A DNA stretch of 64,000 bases from Phoebastria nigripes (lineage: Eukaryota > Chordata > Aves > Procellariiformes > Diomedeidae). A model generated the notes under the pieces. It was not told the DNA's origin. It saw only the letters and a program-made list of their open reading frames with translations, and did not search any database. A program made the position numbers and the translations under genes. This document shows, piece after piece, positions 9,680-21,086 of the stretch. Location: assembly GCA_035582835.1 (NCBI GenBank), contig JAYKAV010003085.1:148741-212740 (forward strand), written 5' to 3'. Numbering within the stretch: the stretch's first letter is position 1; every line of letters begins with the position of its first letter.

Positions 9680-10100
9680 TATTGTGGGTTGACTCTAGCC
9701 AACATCTGAGCGCTCGGACTCTCTCGCTCACTCCCCTCTCCCGTGGGACAAGGAAAAAATAGAAGGAAGATGGGAAGACTTGTGGATTGAGATAAAGACA
9801 GTTTAATAGGTGAAGCAAAACCTGTGCCTACAAACAAAGAAAAGAAGGAATTTATTCACTACTTCCTGTGGCAGGCAGATGTTTAGCTACTTCCTGGAAA
9901 GCAGGGTCTCAGTATGCGTAATGGTGGCTTAGAAAGATAAACGTCATGATCACAAAGGCAATTGCTGTTAAGGCAATGCCAAAAAAGAGAAACCAAAAAT
10001 CCTCCCCAGCCAGGGGTCACTCTGGAGGTCTGATTTCCAACATAAACACCTCTTATCCCGATGCAAAAAATGGCTAACTTTAGCAAAGTCAAGGACTACA
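9680..10100 (-). mobile_element. Diverged or truncated LTR of a related family (minus strand)
   Basis: From about 9680 to 9960 the sequence parallels the left (U5/R) part of LTR 1. Shared blocks include ctcgctcactcccc, gattgagataaagacagtttaatagg (the complement contains the ATTAAA signal), gaatttattcactacttcc and ctggaaagcaggg. Its first bases read TATTGTGG where the others have TGTCGTGG. Past about 9960 the similarity fades, so either the U3 belongs to another subfamily or the LTR is cut. The right end given is a guess, and no target duplication was found. Confidence 0.6.
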
Positions 10101-11810
10101 CCTTATTGTTGTTCCCTCTTACTTCTGGCTTCCTGAATAAGAGGATGGCTGGTTTGAGAGTTAACTAGCCATGATAACCTGTAGCTAGTCAGTTCTTTAT
10201 TCAGCCTTGTGAAGGACCTGTAACTGTCTGGTCTGATGTAATAAATGTTCAAACTGAGTGGAGAAAGCAGTGTTGCATTATCGCTTTTGGCTCCAAGCAG
10301 AGGAAGTCTCTGCCACAAAAGATGCATTGCTAGAGGAGATTCCAAAGTACAGGAGAGACCTTTACATTTCCTAAAAAATGTGTTTTGCCTTATCTCACCT
10401 TTCCTAAAAGTTGATTCATTGCACTCCATTGAATGAAGACTTTACACACTTTAGAAGTATTTTATATGGAACTATAATTATCATTTGTGATTAATTCTAC
10501 CTACACTGGAAACCTGCATGATCTTCTCCCAAAAGTTATGTTTTAAGTAACTGTATCATGTGTACTTATAATGTAATTTAACAAGTGTTAAGACTAAGGA
10601 TGGAAAAAAGGGATAGGAAGAAGAAAAGTAGGCTAAGAGCTCTCTGCTATTAAAAGGGTGGCTGAAGAATAATAAGGGAGTAATAAGAACAATTTCTCTT
10701 CTGAGGGATGATCCTGATGAGCACTAAATACTTGCAAATCCAGCTATTTGTAAATCTTGGTCCTGGCAAGAGCTAATTTTTGTTATCCTACTAAAAGCAG
10801 TAACACAGTTGTATTCAATATAGAGCTGGTCCTCAGCTGGTCCTCCCAACATACGTGGGGAAAGGGAGAGAGGAAATTTTGAAAGATTATACATGTAATT
10901 TATCTCCATATTCCTTTTTCTATGCAAGAGATGTAAAAGAGGGCAAATGTGCAGTTTCTTAATTTGCAATGGGTACGAGTGTCTGAAAAAAAATAAACTA
11001 TTCTGGCTGTGACACTTACTAAGATATTCTAATTTGCAGAATTTGACCTCTGGGGACTCCAGAGCTGAGAAAGCATGAACTGTAATTGATGCTGTTCTGC
11101 CACCCCACTGCACTGACTGCTGTGGTGTTTTAAGTGGGGAAGCGTATATGTGCTATTTCTGACTTTTGTTTTGCCAATACAACCTCTTGACCACATAAAA
11201 ATAACTCATTCTAGCATTTGCTAGCAAATCCCCTTCAAAATATTGCTGAAACCCTTATAGAGTACATTTAAGCTGTCTTAAAATCTCTCTACTGCTTCCA
11301 AAAGTTGCAGCATGTCCTCTTTAGTTTTGTTTTACTTTCAGGAAGGACACTGCTTCTGTGAATGCTTTGAACGCCAGGGTATTCAATTACTCAAAGCTGG
11401 ATGTATCTAGTAAATTCATGACAAACTATTCTGCGGCCTGCTTCTAAATAGTGAAAAACACTCCTGCTGTGGAAGACAATTCAGCTGTAAGGCCAGATTG
11501 CATATGTAAAAATAGCAAAAAGAATGTTCTCACATACTGCAAATACTCATTTACTGAAATAATCTTTAAACAAATTTTCAANAGATGCACTATGATTAAT
11601 TATTCTATATCACAGTGGACTACTCCTTAAATCTTTCATAAGGTCATTATCAGTTTAATCAGTTTGCATTGCTAAAGACCTCAAAAGATCTTACTTTGTA
11701 GAATAATTTTGGAAAATGAAAATGAGAGCATATGAACTATTCTAAAATAAAACAAGTCTATGTGGATGCAATAATTTTAATTTTTTTTCCTCTCACTACA
11801 AATTACAAAT
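10101..11810. other. Non-coding, no gene recognised
   Basis: AT-rich unique-looking DNA. Frames of up to 129 codons exist (for example 10724-11113 minus), but they have no recognisable domain and no supporting splice or start context. The first part may include U3 remnants of the LTR to the left. Confidence 0.5.
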
Positions 11811-12405
11811 TGTGCTAGTTTTGGCTGGGATAGAGTTAATTTTCTTCATAGTAGCTAGTATGAGGCTTTGTTTTGGATTTGTGCTGAAAAGAGTGTTGAA
11901 ACACAGGGATGTTTTCATTATTGCTGAGCAGTGCTTACACAGAGTCAAGGCCTTTTCTGCTTCTCACACCACCCCACCAGCGAGTAGGCTGGGGGTGCAC
12001 AAGAAGTTGGGAGGGGACACAGCTGGGACAGCTGACCCCAACTGACCAAAGGGATATTCCATACCATATGACGTCAGGCTCAGTATATAAAGCTGGGGGA
12101 AGAAGAAGGAAGAGGGGGACATTCAGAGTGATGGCGTTTGTCTTCCCAAGTAACCGTTACGCATGATGGAGCCCTGCTTTCCTGGAGATGGCTGAACACC
12201 TGCCTGCCGATGGGAAGTAGTGGATGGATTCCTTGGTTTGCTTTGCTTGCGTGCGTGGCTTTTGCTTTACTTATTAAACTGTCTTTATCTCAACCCACGA
12301 GTTTTCTCACTTTTAGTCTTCTGATTCTCTCCCCCATCCTGCTGTGGGGGGAGTAAGCCAGCGGCTGTGTGGTGCTTAGCTGCCAGCTGGGGTTAAACCA
12401 CAACA
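11811..12405 (+). mobile_element. Solo ERV LTR (plus strand), 595 bp, same family as LTR 1
   Basis: It starts TGTGCTAGTTTTGGCTGGGA and ends TTAAACCACAACA. The flanks are caaat (11806-11810) and caatt (12406-12410), a likely 5-bp target duplication with one change. It carries the family blocks in order: gatagagttaattttctt, catagtagcta, ggatattccataccat, the tatataaa promoter, the cttcccaagtaaccgttacgc block, cctgcctgccgatggg, attaaactgtctttatctca and ggttaaacca. No primer-binding site follows, so it is solo. Confidence 0.9.
12084..12091 (+). promoter_or_regulatory. TATA box of solo LTR
   Basis: tatataaa, downstream of a tgacgtca-like site (tgacgtcag, 12069-12077). ATTAAA follows at 12273-12278. 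Confidence 0.6.
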
Positions 12406-12410
12406 CAATT

Positions 12411-15400
12411 ATATCCTGTGCTACTGCAACATTTTAATAACAATGTCATCATTTTGCCTAGACAAGAAAAAAACCAAAGATTTATGCTAATGACAGCAAT
12501 TATGTATGAAATAAGCATACGCCAACAGTATGTAGTCTTTGGTTTCACTGGGATACATGTGAGGAAAGCAGTGGGTTTAGTATGAACTTATAGTGATGTA
12601 CTACTCATCAGAAGTTTGACTATATTTTTCAAAGCTGTTCAGCGTATGTGTTTATTTTCCTAGTTTTCTTGAGAAAATTCTGTCCATGGCAAATTATGGT
12701 TAAGAATAATTCACTAGGCATAATATACTCACTAGGTCTGATAAATGATTGATTCCACTGAGTATTTAAGGATTGTGGTTTCTGTCTGGGCCAATGCATG
12801 AGGGACCTTCAGAACAGTTGTAACTTGATTTAAGTGTTTAGACAGAGATAAGGCTGTAACTGAATTACCTTGTCATCACACTAGGACATGCAAGTTGGAT
12901 TTTCTCCATCAGTATAATTCTTCCAACCATTGCCAGCTCCAAGTGACATGGTAAGTATGGAGCAAATCAAAGGATGGATAAATTAGTCCCTGGCCTCTCT
13001 TTTACTTTTTTTTCAGCTTGCATTTTTCTGGAAACCTGAATTCTCTCTCCCACCATACAGATGTTATTACATGGCCAAAACACACATAACTACACTAACA
13101 TATGAGGAGTTCATTCTAGTCATTTAATAGAAGAAGGTATGCTTGTTAGATCAAATATTCACATATCCATACGACTGGAGGTGTAACAAAGAGGGATCGA
13201 TATGGTTGTAGAAAAGTTCCATGTGTTAGAGATGGTAGGATTTGTTCCGGTCTCAAAAGTTGGGCAATACTACTTGCAGTTCAGACACACGGAGAAACTA
13301 AAATATACATTTGCCAGTAGCCTACAAACACAGAGATGCACTTATTAGGCTACTTAATATGACAGTTGTAGCCAGCAGACATTTCAGGTGAACAATGGCA
13401 GGACATGACTGTTTTACTATCAAAAGAATTATTTACTGCTTTAAGTACCTTGCTTTTCTGAGCAGAACATACAAGTGTTATTAAAGAACATAACAGTCAG
13501 TTTCCAAAGGTTGCTGCCCCATAGGCCATATAGGAAAAGCGTGTCATCCAGCTTCAGAACATGTGTATCACTACTGAACATTAACCTTAAATTCAGTCTT
13601 TAATTGACAAGATGTATTTTATTAATTTATTTTTTACCTTGCAGAAAAATATATAAAATCTTTCACAACTCAACAGTGAATACATGTCTATTTCTCCCCT
13701 CTACTCCTCATTTTAGTTTTTAGCCATCGTTAAAATGGCTACAGTGTTAATGTTTTTCTATCCAGTTTTTTAAAGAAAAATACAAGCCACAAAATTTTTG
13801 TGAAAGGAAAATAAACTGTTTCTTGAGAAGCTATAATTGATTTAATTTTCTGAAGAATAAAATCTCAAGGTAGAGCATGAACACAAGAATGAATACTTTC
13901 TCATGTTGCTGCTGCTCAGTGCTCATTAGTCTTCAATGTCTTTTGAACTATAAATATTTTTAAATAGAGTGCTTAAGAGAAGGACAAATCTTTTTTGAGT
14001 ATCTAAACTGTTTTCAGGTGGGAAGGGGCAATTTTGCATGGTTTGTTTCATTTTCTTCATGGGAAGGCCTTATCTATTCATTGTATCTGTCTTCACTACT
14101 TAAATGATTTTTTCCTTATTCTTTTAGATGAAAACATTATTGTCTTTAAGGTACTTATCTTCATTCCCAATCTAACCTGAAGTTAACATCTGTGTTTTAT
14201 AGATGCAGAATCAAAGTGGAGATACTAATTGGCTTTCCAAGGTCACACAGACTTTAGGCAGAATTGCTCAAGTCCAAGCCTAATGCTATATTCACCAGAG
14301 GTGTTCTGAGCTTTGTCAAAGCATTTAACCTAGGAGAACTATCCAGCTATGAGCTGGACAATAGGTGAAAGGAAAAAGAAAAGCATGTCCAGGCTGTACA
14401 ATGTGAGGCTGATAAATTCTGTATTACCAAAATTTGAAACATTTAAATCAATATTCTTATATTAGCCTTCAACTACACCATGAGTTTGAAATCAATACCA
14501 TGAGGAATGTATGTTGGGGTTCCCATTGGACCGAACTACATTCATAAGCCTCATGAAACTTCAGCCCCTAAAATCTGTGTAAAGACCTAGGCTCTGTGGA
14601 ATAATTTGGAAGCCTGCAGTAATCCAACCTTGAAAGTATAGAGGAACAGATAAAGAAGATAAAGGGCTGTGACCTATTGATCAGAGTGGCATTACAATGG
14701 TTTTAGTTTTTATGACATAGATTTCATGAAAGAAATATGAAAATTTAAAAGAATGTGATGCTTTTAGTGTGCAGTTCCATTTTATTAAAAAAAAGAAAAG
14801 ACCTTATAAAAAACTATTGCTTTTCCTCTGAAAAGAAGGAAAAATCTCAGTTTAGCTACATAAAGATGCGAAACCCGCAATCATGTAAGAAAGGGGCTTG
14901 AAGAAAACACAACCACAGCAAATAGCCACTACTTTCATACTGCTCACCCTCCAGAGCTCTGACAAGGCTAACAACAGCAGTTTTAAACCTTCAAAGACAC
15001 TTCTTCCGTAAATATGCTTATGATGCTGTATCAAAGGACAAAGCAACTAATCAGGGTAGCAAATAGTTGTTATTTCTATGACTTCCCTTTAAATTGTATA
15101 AAGCAATTTTATTTTGGATAAGGAAAAGTCTCAGCTGGAACTGAGAATGATTAAATCACAGTTCTATACCTGGAGTTAGGTCGTGACTTGACCACCGGGG
15201 TGAAGGAATGACAAGAAGATCACAGGAGATCCCAAAGATGCAAATCATCCAAGAGCCACAAAACTGAAAAGCTTGAAAATAGACTTTTTCTGCTACCCCT
15301 TCCACTGCCTACCCTTGTCCTTTTGTTCCCAGTCATTGTGCACTACTAAATAAAGAGCTCTGACTGAACTGGTTAATTCTTTAAACAAGACATTTTTAAA

Positions 15401-18176
15401 CACTTTGCACAAACCTGCATACTTCATTTTCCTTCCCTTACAGTCCACACCTTAATTATGTAGAAAAGCATGCAAGATTGAAAAATATAGCTTGGAATTA
15501 TTCATGAATGAAAAATATACCTGGAAAAGAAAATTCCTTGAGCAATTTTTCTGTTTTTCTTATAGACACCTCATCTTCCTTTTTCTCACACACACAATTT
15601 TTTTTACTACAGACCCAATAAGACAAGGATAAACTGGATTCTACTATGGTTCTTTCAACATCAACAAAATAATCATTTGGATTCTAACTGCAAGTACTTT
15701 ATTATTCATGATCAATCAGAAAGAACACTGACAATTTTCAAAACCTCAATTAAATTCCAAGGCTCACAATGTGAAGGGGATGGGGGGAGGTGTGGAACCC
15801 CCTTGATTTGTCCCTAAAAACCATGAGCAAATTTGATAGCAAAGAGAGAGAAAGAACCCCCACAGGGCCATTTTATGAAGCATTTTTCCCAATTCTTTTG
15901 TGCTGTCAGTCTCTGGATTAGAGAGAGAAATAAGCTTACAGCCCTCTACCAGAAATACATAGCAGATCAAAGCTGAATTAAAATTTAACTTTCAATGGCA
16001 ACTTCAAGAAATGTAATTGCAAGCTGTATACTGTTAGTAGGCATGGCTTCTTATCAGATACTCCTCATGATTTGCAACACACATCACATGTAGGTTCAAA
16101 TATATGCATGTATAAACTTTTCTTTGTCTTTGAAGGAAGAAATGTCTAACCCATTTTCTCTCTGGGATTTCCATTGACTGATGTGATACCTTTAGCAGGG
16201 GCAAAACTGATCAACCTGAAAGATCCCTGCTGAACTCAGTCAACAGGCTGAACATGACCTTGGCAGCTGTTTCTGCTTTCAAGGTCACTACAAACCTTAT
16301 AAACTGTTTTCCTTTCCATCCCTCATAGGATTAAACAGCAATATGGTAAAAAATCACTAACTTAAATATAAGTCTCAAGAGAAAGTAAAAAAAAAACAAT
16401 AAATACATCCAATGGGGAGATATAAAGTGCAGAAAAAGGTCCATTCAGGGTCATATTCAAGGACTATGGCTCCTATTCTGCTGCGGTTTGCTACACTTCT
16501 TGCTGAAGGCAGACTGTTACGTTGCACATTTAGAATCTCTACACCACCACCCCCTACCTTTCTTTTTGGCAGAACATGCTTCTTATAGAATTACATGAAT
16601 GAGAGAGGAAGAAGGCATTATGTCTTTAATGTTCTGAACTAGAGATGTTCAGCCTGCAGCCTAGACATTATGAATTAAGACTGTGAGAAAGAAAGGATTT
16701 ATTCCTTTACAAGCTTAGAAACCTCAGCCTGAGCATGATGGGAACATGAATAGCTATAAAGAAATGTGTTTTTTCGCCAGTCACTCAGGGCACACTAGAG
16801 GTTGAGAGCAAAAAGTAGAAACTGTGACTCAAGTATATGTTTGTGCCTACCTAGGGTTAAGCAAATTGGGAATTATTTTGTAATGTAGCAGTGACCGGCA
16901 AGGAATCTCTGGGAATAGGTGAAGCAAAATGTGCCATACTTTCACTTGCCCCACAGCCATTTAGTCTGCTGTACTCAGGGAAAAAGAGTCACAGCATGTG
17001 AGTAGGCTGAAATTCAGGACTACCACACAGCAGGGAATCCCTAGTAGTAATTTATGAGAGGTTTCTGCTTACTTTCACCATGTGTACAGTTCAAGTAGAG
17101 TCAAGCTGCCGAGGGAACCTTTTCCAAGGGCCTACTTTTACCCCTGGATTTCAAAACAGCATATGTGTTCATGGAAGTAAAAACGGACACGCTGACTGTT
17201 CAGTGTATAACATGATTTAAATATATCCAAGCATTTCTCTACCAACACTTCCCTCATACTTCAGCTGATAGGATACGGAGCATGTTCCAAGATGCATGCG
17301 CATATGGATATTGTTNGGGTATTTTCTTTTCTCTCCTGGCCCAGTCTCCTTATGGAGAAACAAACAGAAGTGTCAAAAACTTTACAAAAGACCTGTTCTC
17401 TTCAAATTGCCAGATTAGTTTTGAAGGCTCAAATTTTCCTTCTTCCTAACAGGATGGAAATGCTGACTTTACAGTTGCTTTGAACTGCCAGAATGGCCCT
17501 AAGCAGTCGCAGAAAGGCTAAGAATCTGGACCAGAGAATTTGGAATGGCTTCAGAAAATCATCCCGAATTTCCTATGCTATACCAGCTCATGTTGCCAGA
17601 GGAATAACATCCGCTGCTTTGGTGCTGTGCAGCGCAGCTGTGTGACTATTCAAAAGTATATCTGAAAACTGCAAAATCAGCAGGCTTCATTTGCATGCAG
17701 TTCTGGATTCTCAAATAGGTCTAATTTAGCAAATACCCCACAGGAATAGGCAACACTATGAACATATTGAGATAATTGAGAAAATTCAGGGGAAAAATGC
17801 GGGGAGTTATTATGTACACTAATCATGATTTCTCTCACTTATTCCAATTTGTTTCGCCTGCTTTTGTTTAACTGTTCCTTTTTTCTTATTATATTTTTCC
17901 CTCTACTCTATTAACCTATGAAACAATGGCTTATGAGATACAATTAAAAAAGAACTTGTCAAATTTATTTTAATACAAGAATTATGTACTGCTATCGTAT
18001 TTTGGTGACATTTGCAATTACACATTAGGATAAAGCCTATAAGGATTATGAATCTTCCTATTTTAAAATTATTGTCATCTCTTAGGAAGAATTTTTCCCC
18101 TCTATAGAGGATACTATATAGCACATTTACCTGTATAAAAAGGATTTCATGCCTCTGTCTGAAACATTGGGTTAGG
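12411..18176. other. Non-coding, AT-rich, no gene recognised
   Basis: Apart from the MIR-like segment at 14193-14297, nothing was recognised. Frames are short (60-70 codons). A 126-bp patch at 17490-17640 is less AT-rich, but it has no convincing frame. Confidence 0.6.
14193..14297 (-). mobile_element. Ancient MIR-like SINE (minus strand)
   Basis: Reading left to right, the segment parallels a reverse-complemented MIR: tgttttatagatgcagaatcaa, then ttggctttccaaggtcacacag (14230-14250), and then a gaattgctcaagtccaagcct stretch where MIR has its 'goal' box region. The ccaaggtcacacag core is the clearest match. Such elements are old, present throughout amniotes and strongly decayed in birds. The call is by eye. 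Confidence 0.55.
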
Positions 18177-18210
18177 TATTTATTTATTCATTTATTCATC
18201 AATTCATTCT
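18177..18210. repeat. TTTA/TTCA simple repeat
   Basis: Imperfect tetranucleotide array (tatttatttattcatttatt...), next to an old interspersed repeat. Confidence 0.75.
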
Positions 18211-18236
18211 ATTTCAGTAAAACTTCAGGAACTCAA

Positions 18237-18312
18237 TCAGGGGAACTATTGTGCTAGGCACTGAACAAATGAAATCCAAAAAGTCCTTGATCCAGAATAT
18301 TTACAATGAATG
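18237..18312 (+). mobile_element. Ancient amniote interspersed repeat (family not certain)
   Basis: The run attgtgctaggcactg (18248-18263), then aacaaat, then agtccttgatccagaatatttacaat, follows the order of a repeat common in reptiles and birds. In that repeat 'attgtgctaggcactgtacaaa' is followed by a 'cagtccctg...gagcttacaatct' block. It is badly decayed. I cannot say whether it belongs to an L2/CR1-type LINE or a SINE. Confidence 0.4.
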
Positions 18313-19578
18313 ATGCAACTGTAGAATTAAATATTCTCTTTCTATTCAATGTCTAAACAGACAATTAACCTTTTCCCAGCATGGTAATTCTTGAGACTTG
18401 CCTCAGGTCAGTGAAATAACAGTAAAGAAAAAGATGAAGTCCAATAATAAGATCAGCTTGCAAATTGATGGAATTCTTTTCACAGTTGCTTCTAAACTTT
18501 CCACAGTAACAATGAAAGAAATCTGGTCCCTACATAGCCACCCAGTACTTGATTATATGCTCTACTCAGCNTTTCATGTTAAGCAATATAGTGAGAGTTC
18601 AAAAACATCAGTTCTGGCACCTGATACCTGTGAAGAAGACTGTCTGTTAAGTGGTCATGCAATACTATCAGTCACACACACTCAAGCAATACCCACTCCT
18701 GTGTGGAAAAGAGGGTTGTTCTACATACTTGCATATAAAAATGCTCTTTAGATTCTCTTTGCATCCTATTTATATTCAGAACTGATCTGATTAGCTATGT
18801 CTTCTCACTCCTTGGGTGCACCCCATTTCCCCCTTCTGTTAGTTGGCATTGTGGCCCTAACCAACTCTGCATCTTCCCTGAAGGAGAGCCTAAGGGTTCA
18901 TGTCACAAGGAAGTCCACATAACTAACTACTTCTGGCCTCTATTTGCATATCATGCTTGGAGAGGTTGATGCGGAGACAGGAGGAGGCACTATTGTATGT
19001 GAAAGAAATTTCCTGAATTTCCCAAGCCCCTAGGAAACCCTGGAATAATTATAGTAGTCCCATTGTTGCAGTAATTTCCATTTAGGACCAGAAAAACACA
19101 CAAAATGTTCTCCTAGATTGAATAAAAAATTGACCTCCTTATTTTTGCATAGCTATACCACAACATAGCTCAATGTGCCCACATGTCTTTCGTCTCCATG
19201 TTGCCCCTGTCTTTGCATACTATTTTTCTTTAGATAATACTGTCCTTCATCAGCCCTTCATTTCATGTCTTTCCAAGACCTTGATTAAAAACTACTGTTC
19301 TACATTTTAATAGATGACTCTAAAGCATGCAAAAAAGTGCAACAGGTTAGCAACACAGAGATAATCGGTTAAGGGCTGGTGGGGGAGAAGAGATAGGAAA
19401 AAAAATGTGTTTCTCCCGATCAGCAGAAAATCTTTTGGTTTCTTATGGTCTTTCTTTTAAAGCCTTACTCTCCAATATTTGTATATAATACAGAAAGCAG
19501 AAAAAAGCAGATGAAAGACACTCATTCACACATNAAATGCAAACAAAGAAAAAATCATTGCTGAGTACATGAGGTTGT

Positions 19579-19627
19579 GTTTTTTTTTTTTTTTGCTTTG
19601 TTGGGTTTTGTTTTGTGTTTTTTTTTC
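19579..19627. repeat. T-rich low-complexity tract
   Basis: Two T runs separated by GTTTTG-type sequence. Confidence 0.8.
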
Positions 19628-21065
19628 CTGGCTGAAAACTGTTGCCTGGGTCCATTTCCAAAGTACTAAACATATAATTATATAACATGCAATTACTCAG
19701 CCTTCCAATTATATACAGGAGGGTCAGAAGTTCCCTGCATTTGCATGAAAGGACTAATGAAATGGGTCTCAACACCTGGTCCTTGCTTGAGGAAAATAAA
19801 TTTATTGAATGAAATCCAAGGGTAAAAAAAAATATTATTATTGTTTTGTATTCTCATTTTTGCCAACAATTTTGCTTTCTTAATAAAAATGAGAACACTG
19901 CAGTAAAATTAGGCTGGAAGTCTCAGAGCTCCTAAGTCCCTTGATCCTCCTAAGGACAGGTAAGATACTTAAGGCAGCAAAGAATTAGAATTACTTTCCT
20001 AATTCTCCCAAACCACCAACACAGCTGCAGCCTGGCATATCCCATTATGGAAGCCCATTACAGGGGACGTCCAAAACAGAAAAATAGATGNCCTGTTCCC
20101 CAAAGAAGACTATATATATTCTAAACAAGTGTATTCACCCTATTAACATCTACACTTTTTTCACCAAATACTAGGTAGGAGTCCATCAGGAATTCTGGAA
20201 CAAAAGCCAGATCTTTCAGATTCCTTTATAAAAATGTCCCAGTGTAAATTTCAAGTCCACTGGCATTAATAAAATTCTTTAGTAGTCTCAGTGTTGTCAT
20301 GTTTTCACCCAAGACCTTTCCAAACTCTAGTCAACCAGGTTCCATGAATTATTATGAGGTTAAAAAAAATTAAAATATCCATTCATTGCTTAGAAAACAC
20401 TGTGACATTTTCCTATGGAGCAGCCAGTCATCATTCTATTCGTGTGGAATGCCATCCACAGCTATTTGATTCATTGCCAACTTGCATCAGAAAAAAATGC
20501 ATCACCTAAAGGCAAAAAATCCTTTGTCCTTTTGTTGATCAGTAACATGAGGCAGCAAAGTGTTGAAAGAGTGAACATTTGTCATGTATCACACAAATTC
20601 AAAGCCAAGTGTTGGAGACAGGGCAAAAAGCTGGTTCCAGATTTTCTGAAGATTTTAGCCATATTTATGCTGAATCCTTCAGAGCGTAAAGTTAAAGTCT
20701 GGCAGCTATAGTGAAATTTGCAATGGTTAGCAAGGTCCTTAAGGTCACTATATGTTCAAGGTAGACAGACAGATGCTCAGAATGAAACTCAGAACACTAA
20801 GGAAGGAAACATCTAAGCCAGCCAAAAAATTTAGTAGACATAAGTCTAGCTGATATCTACCCTTTCTTTGAAATTTGGTTGCCTGCCTGCACCCTTAAGT
20901 TGGGTGATTCTATGTGAAACTAGTTTTCAGCAAGATGTAGATTTTTAGGCTTTCTCTTTCATGCTTTACTTCAAAAAAAAAAGAAAAATTATGAAGGGAG
21001 GATTTTTGTAAACTGCCCTGCTACAGTTATATGAATTCTACCAAATGGGTAGTTTATTTGCCTAA

Positions 21066-21086
21066 TTTTTTTTTTTTTTTTTTTTT
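21066..21086. repeat. Poly-T run, 21 bases
   Basis: Uninterrupted T run followed by cccc. No adjacent retrocopy was recognised on the minus strand. Confidence 0.85.
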
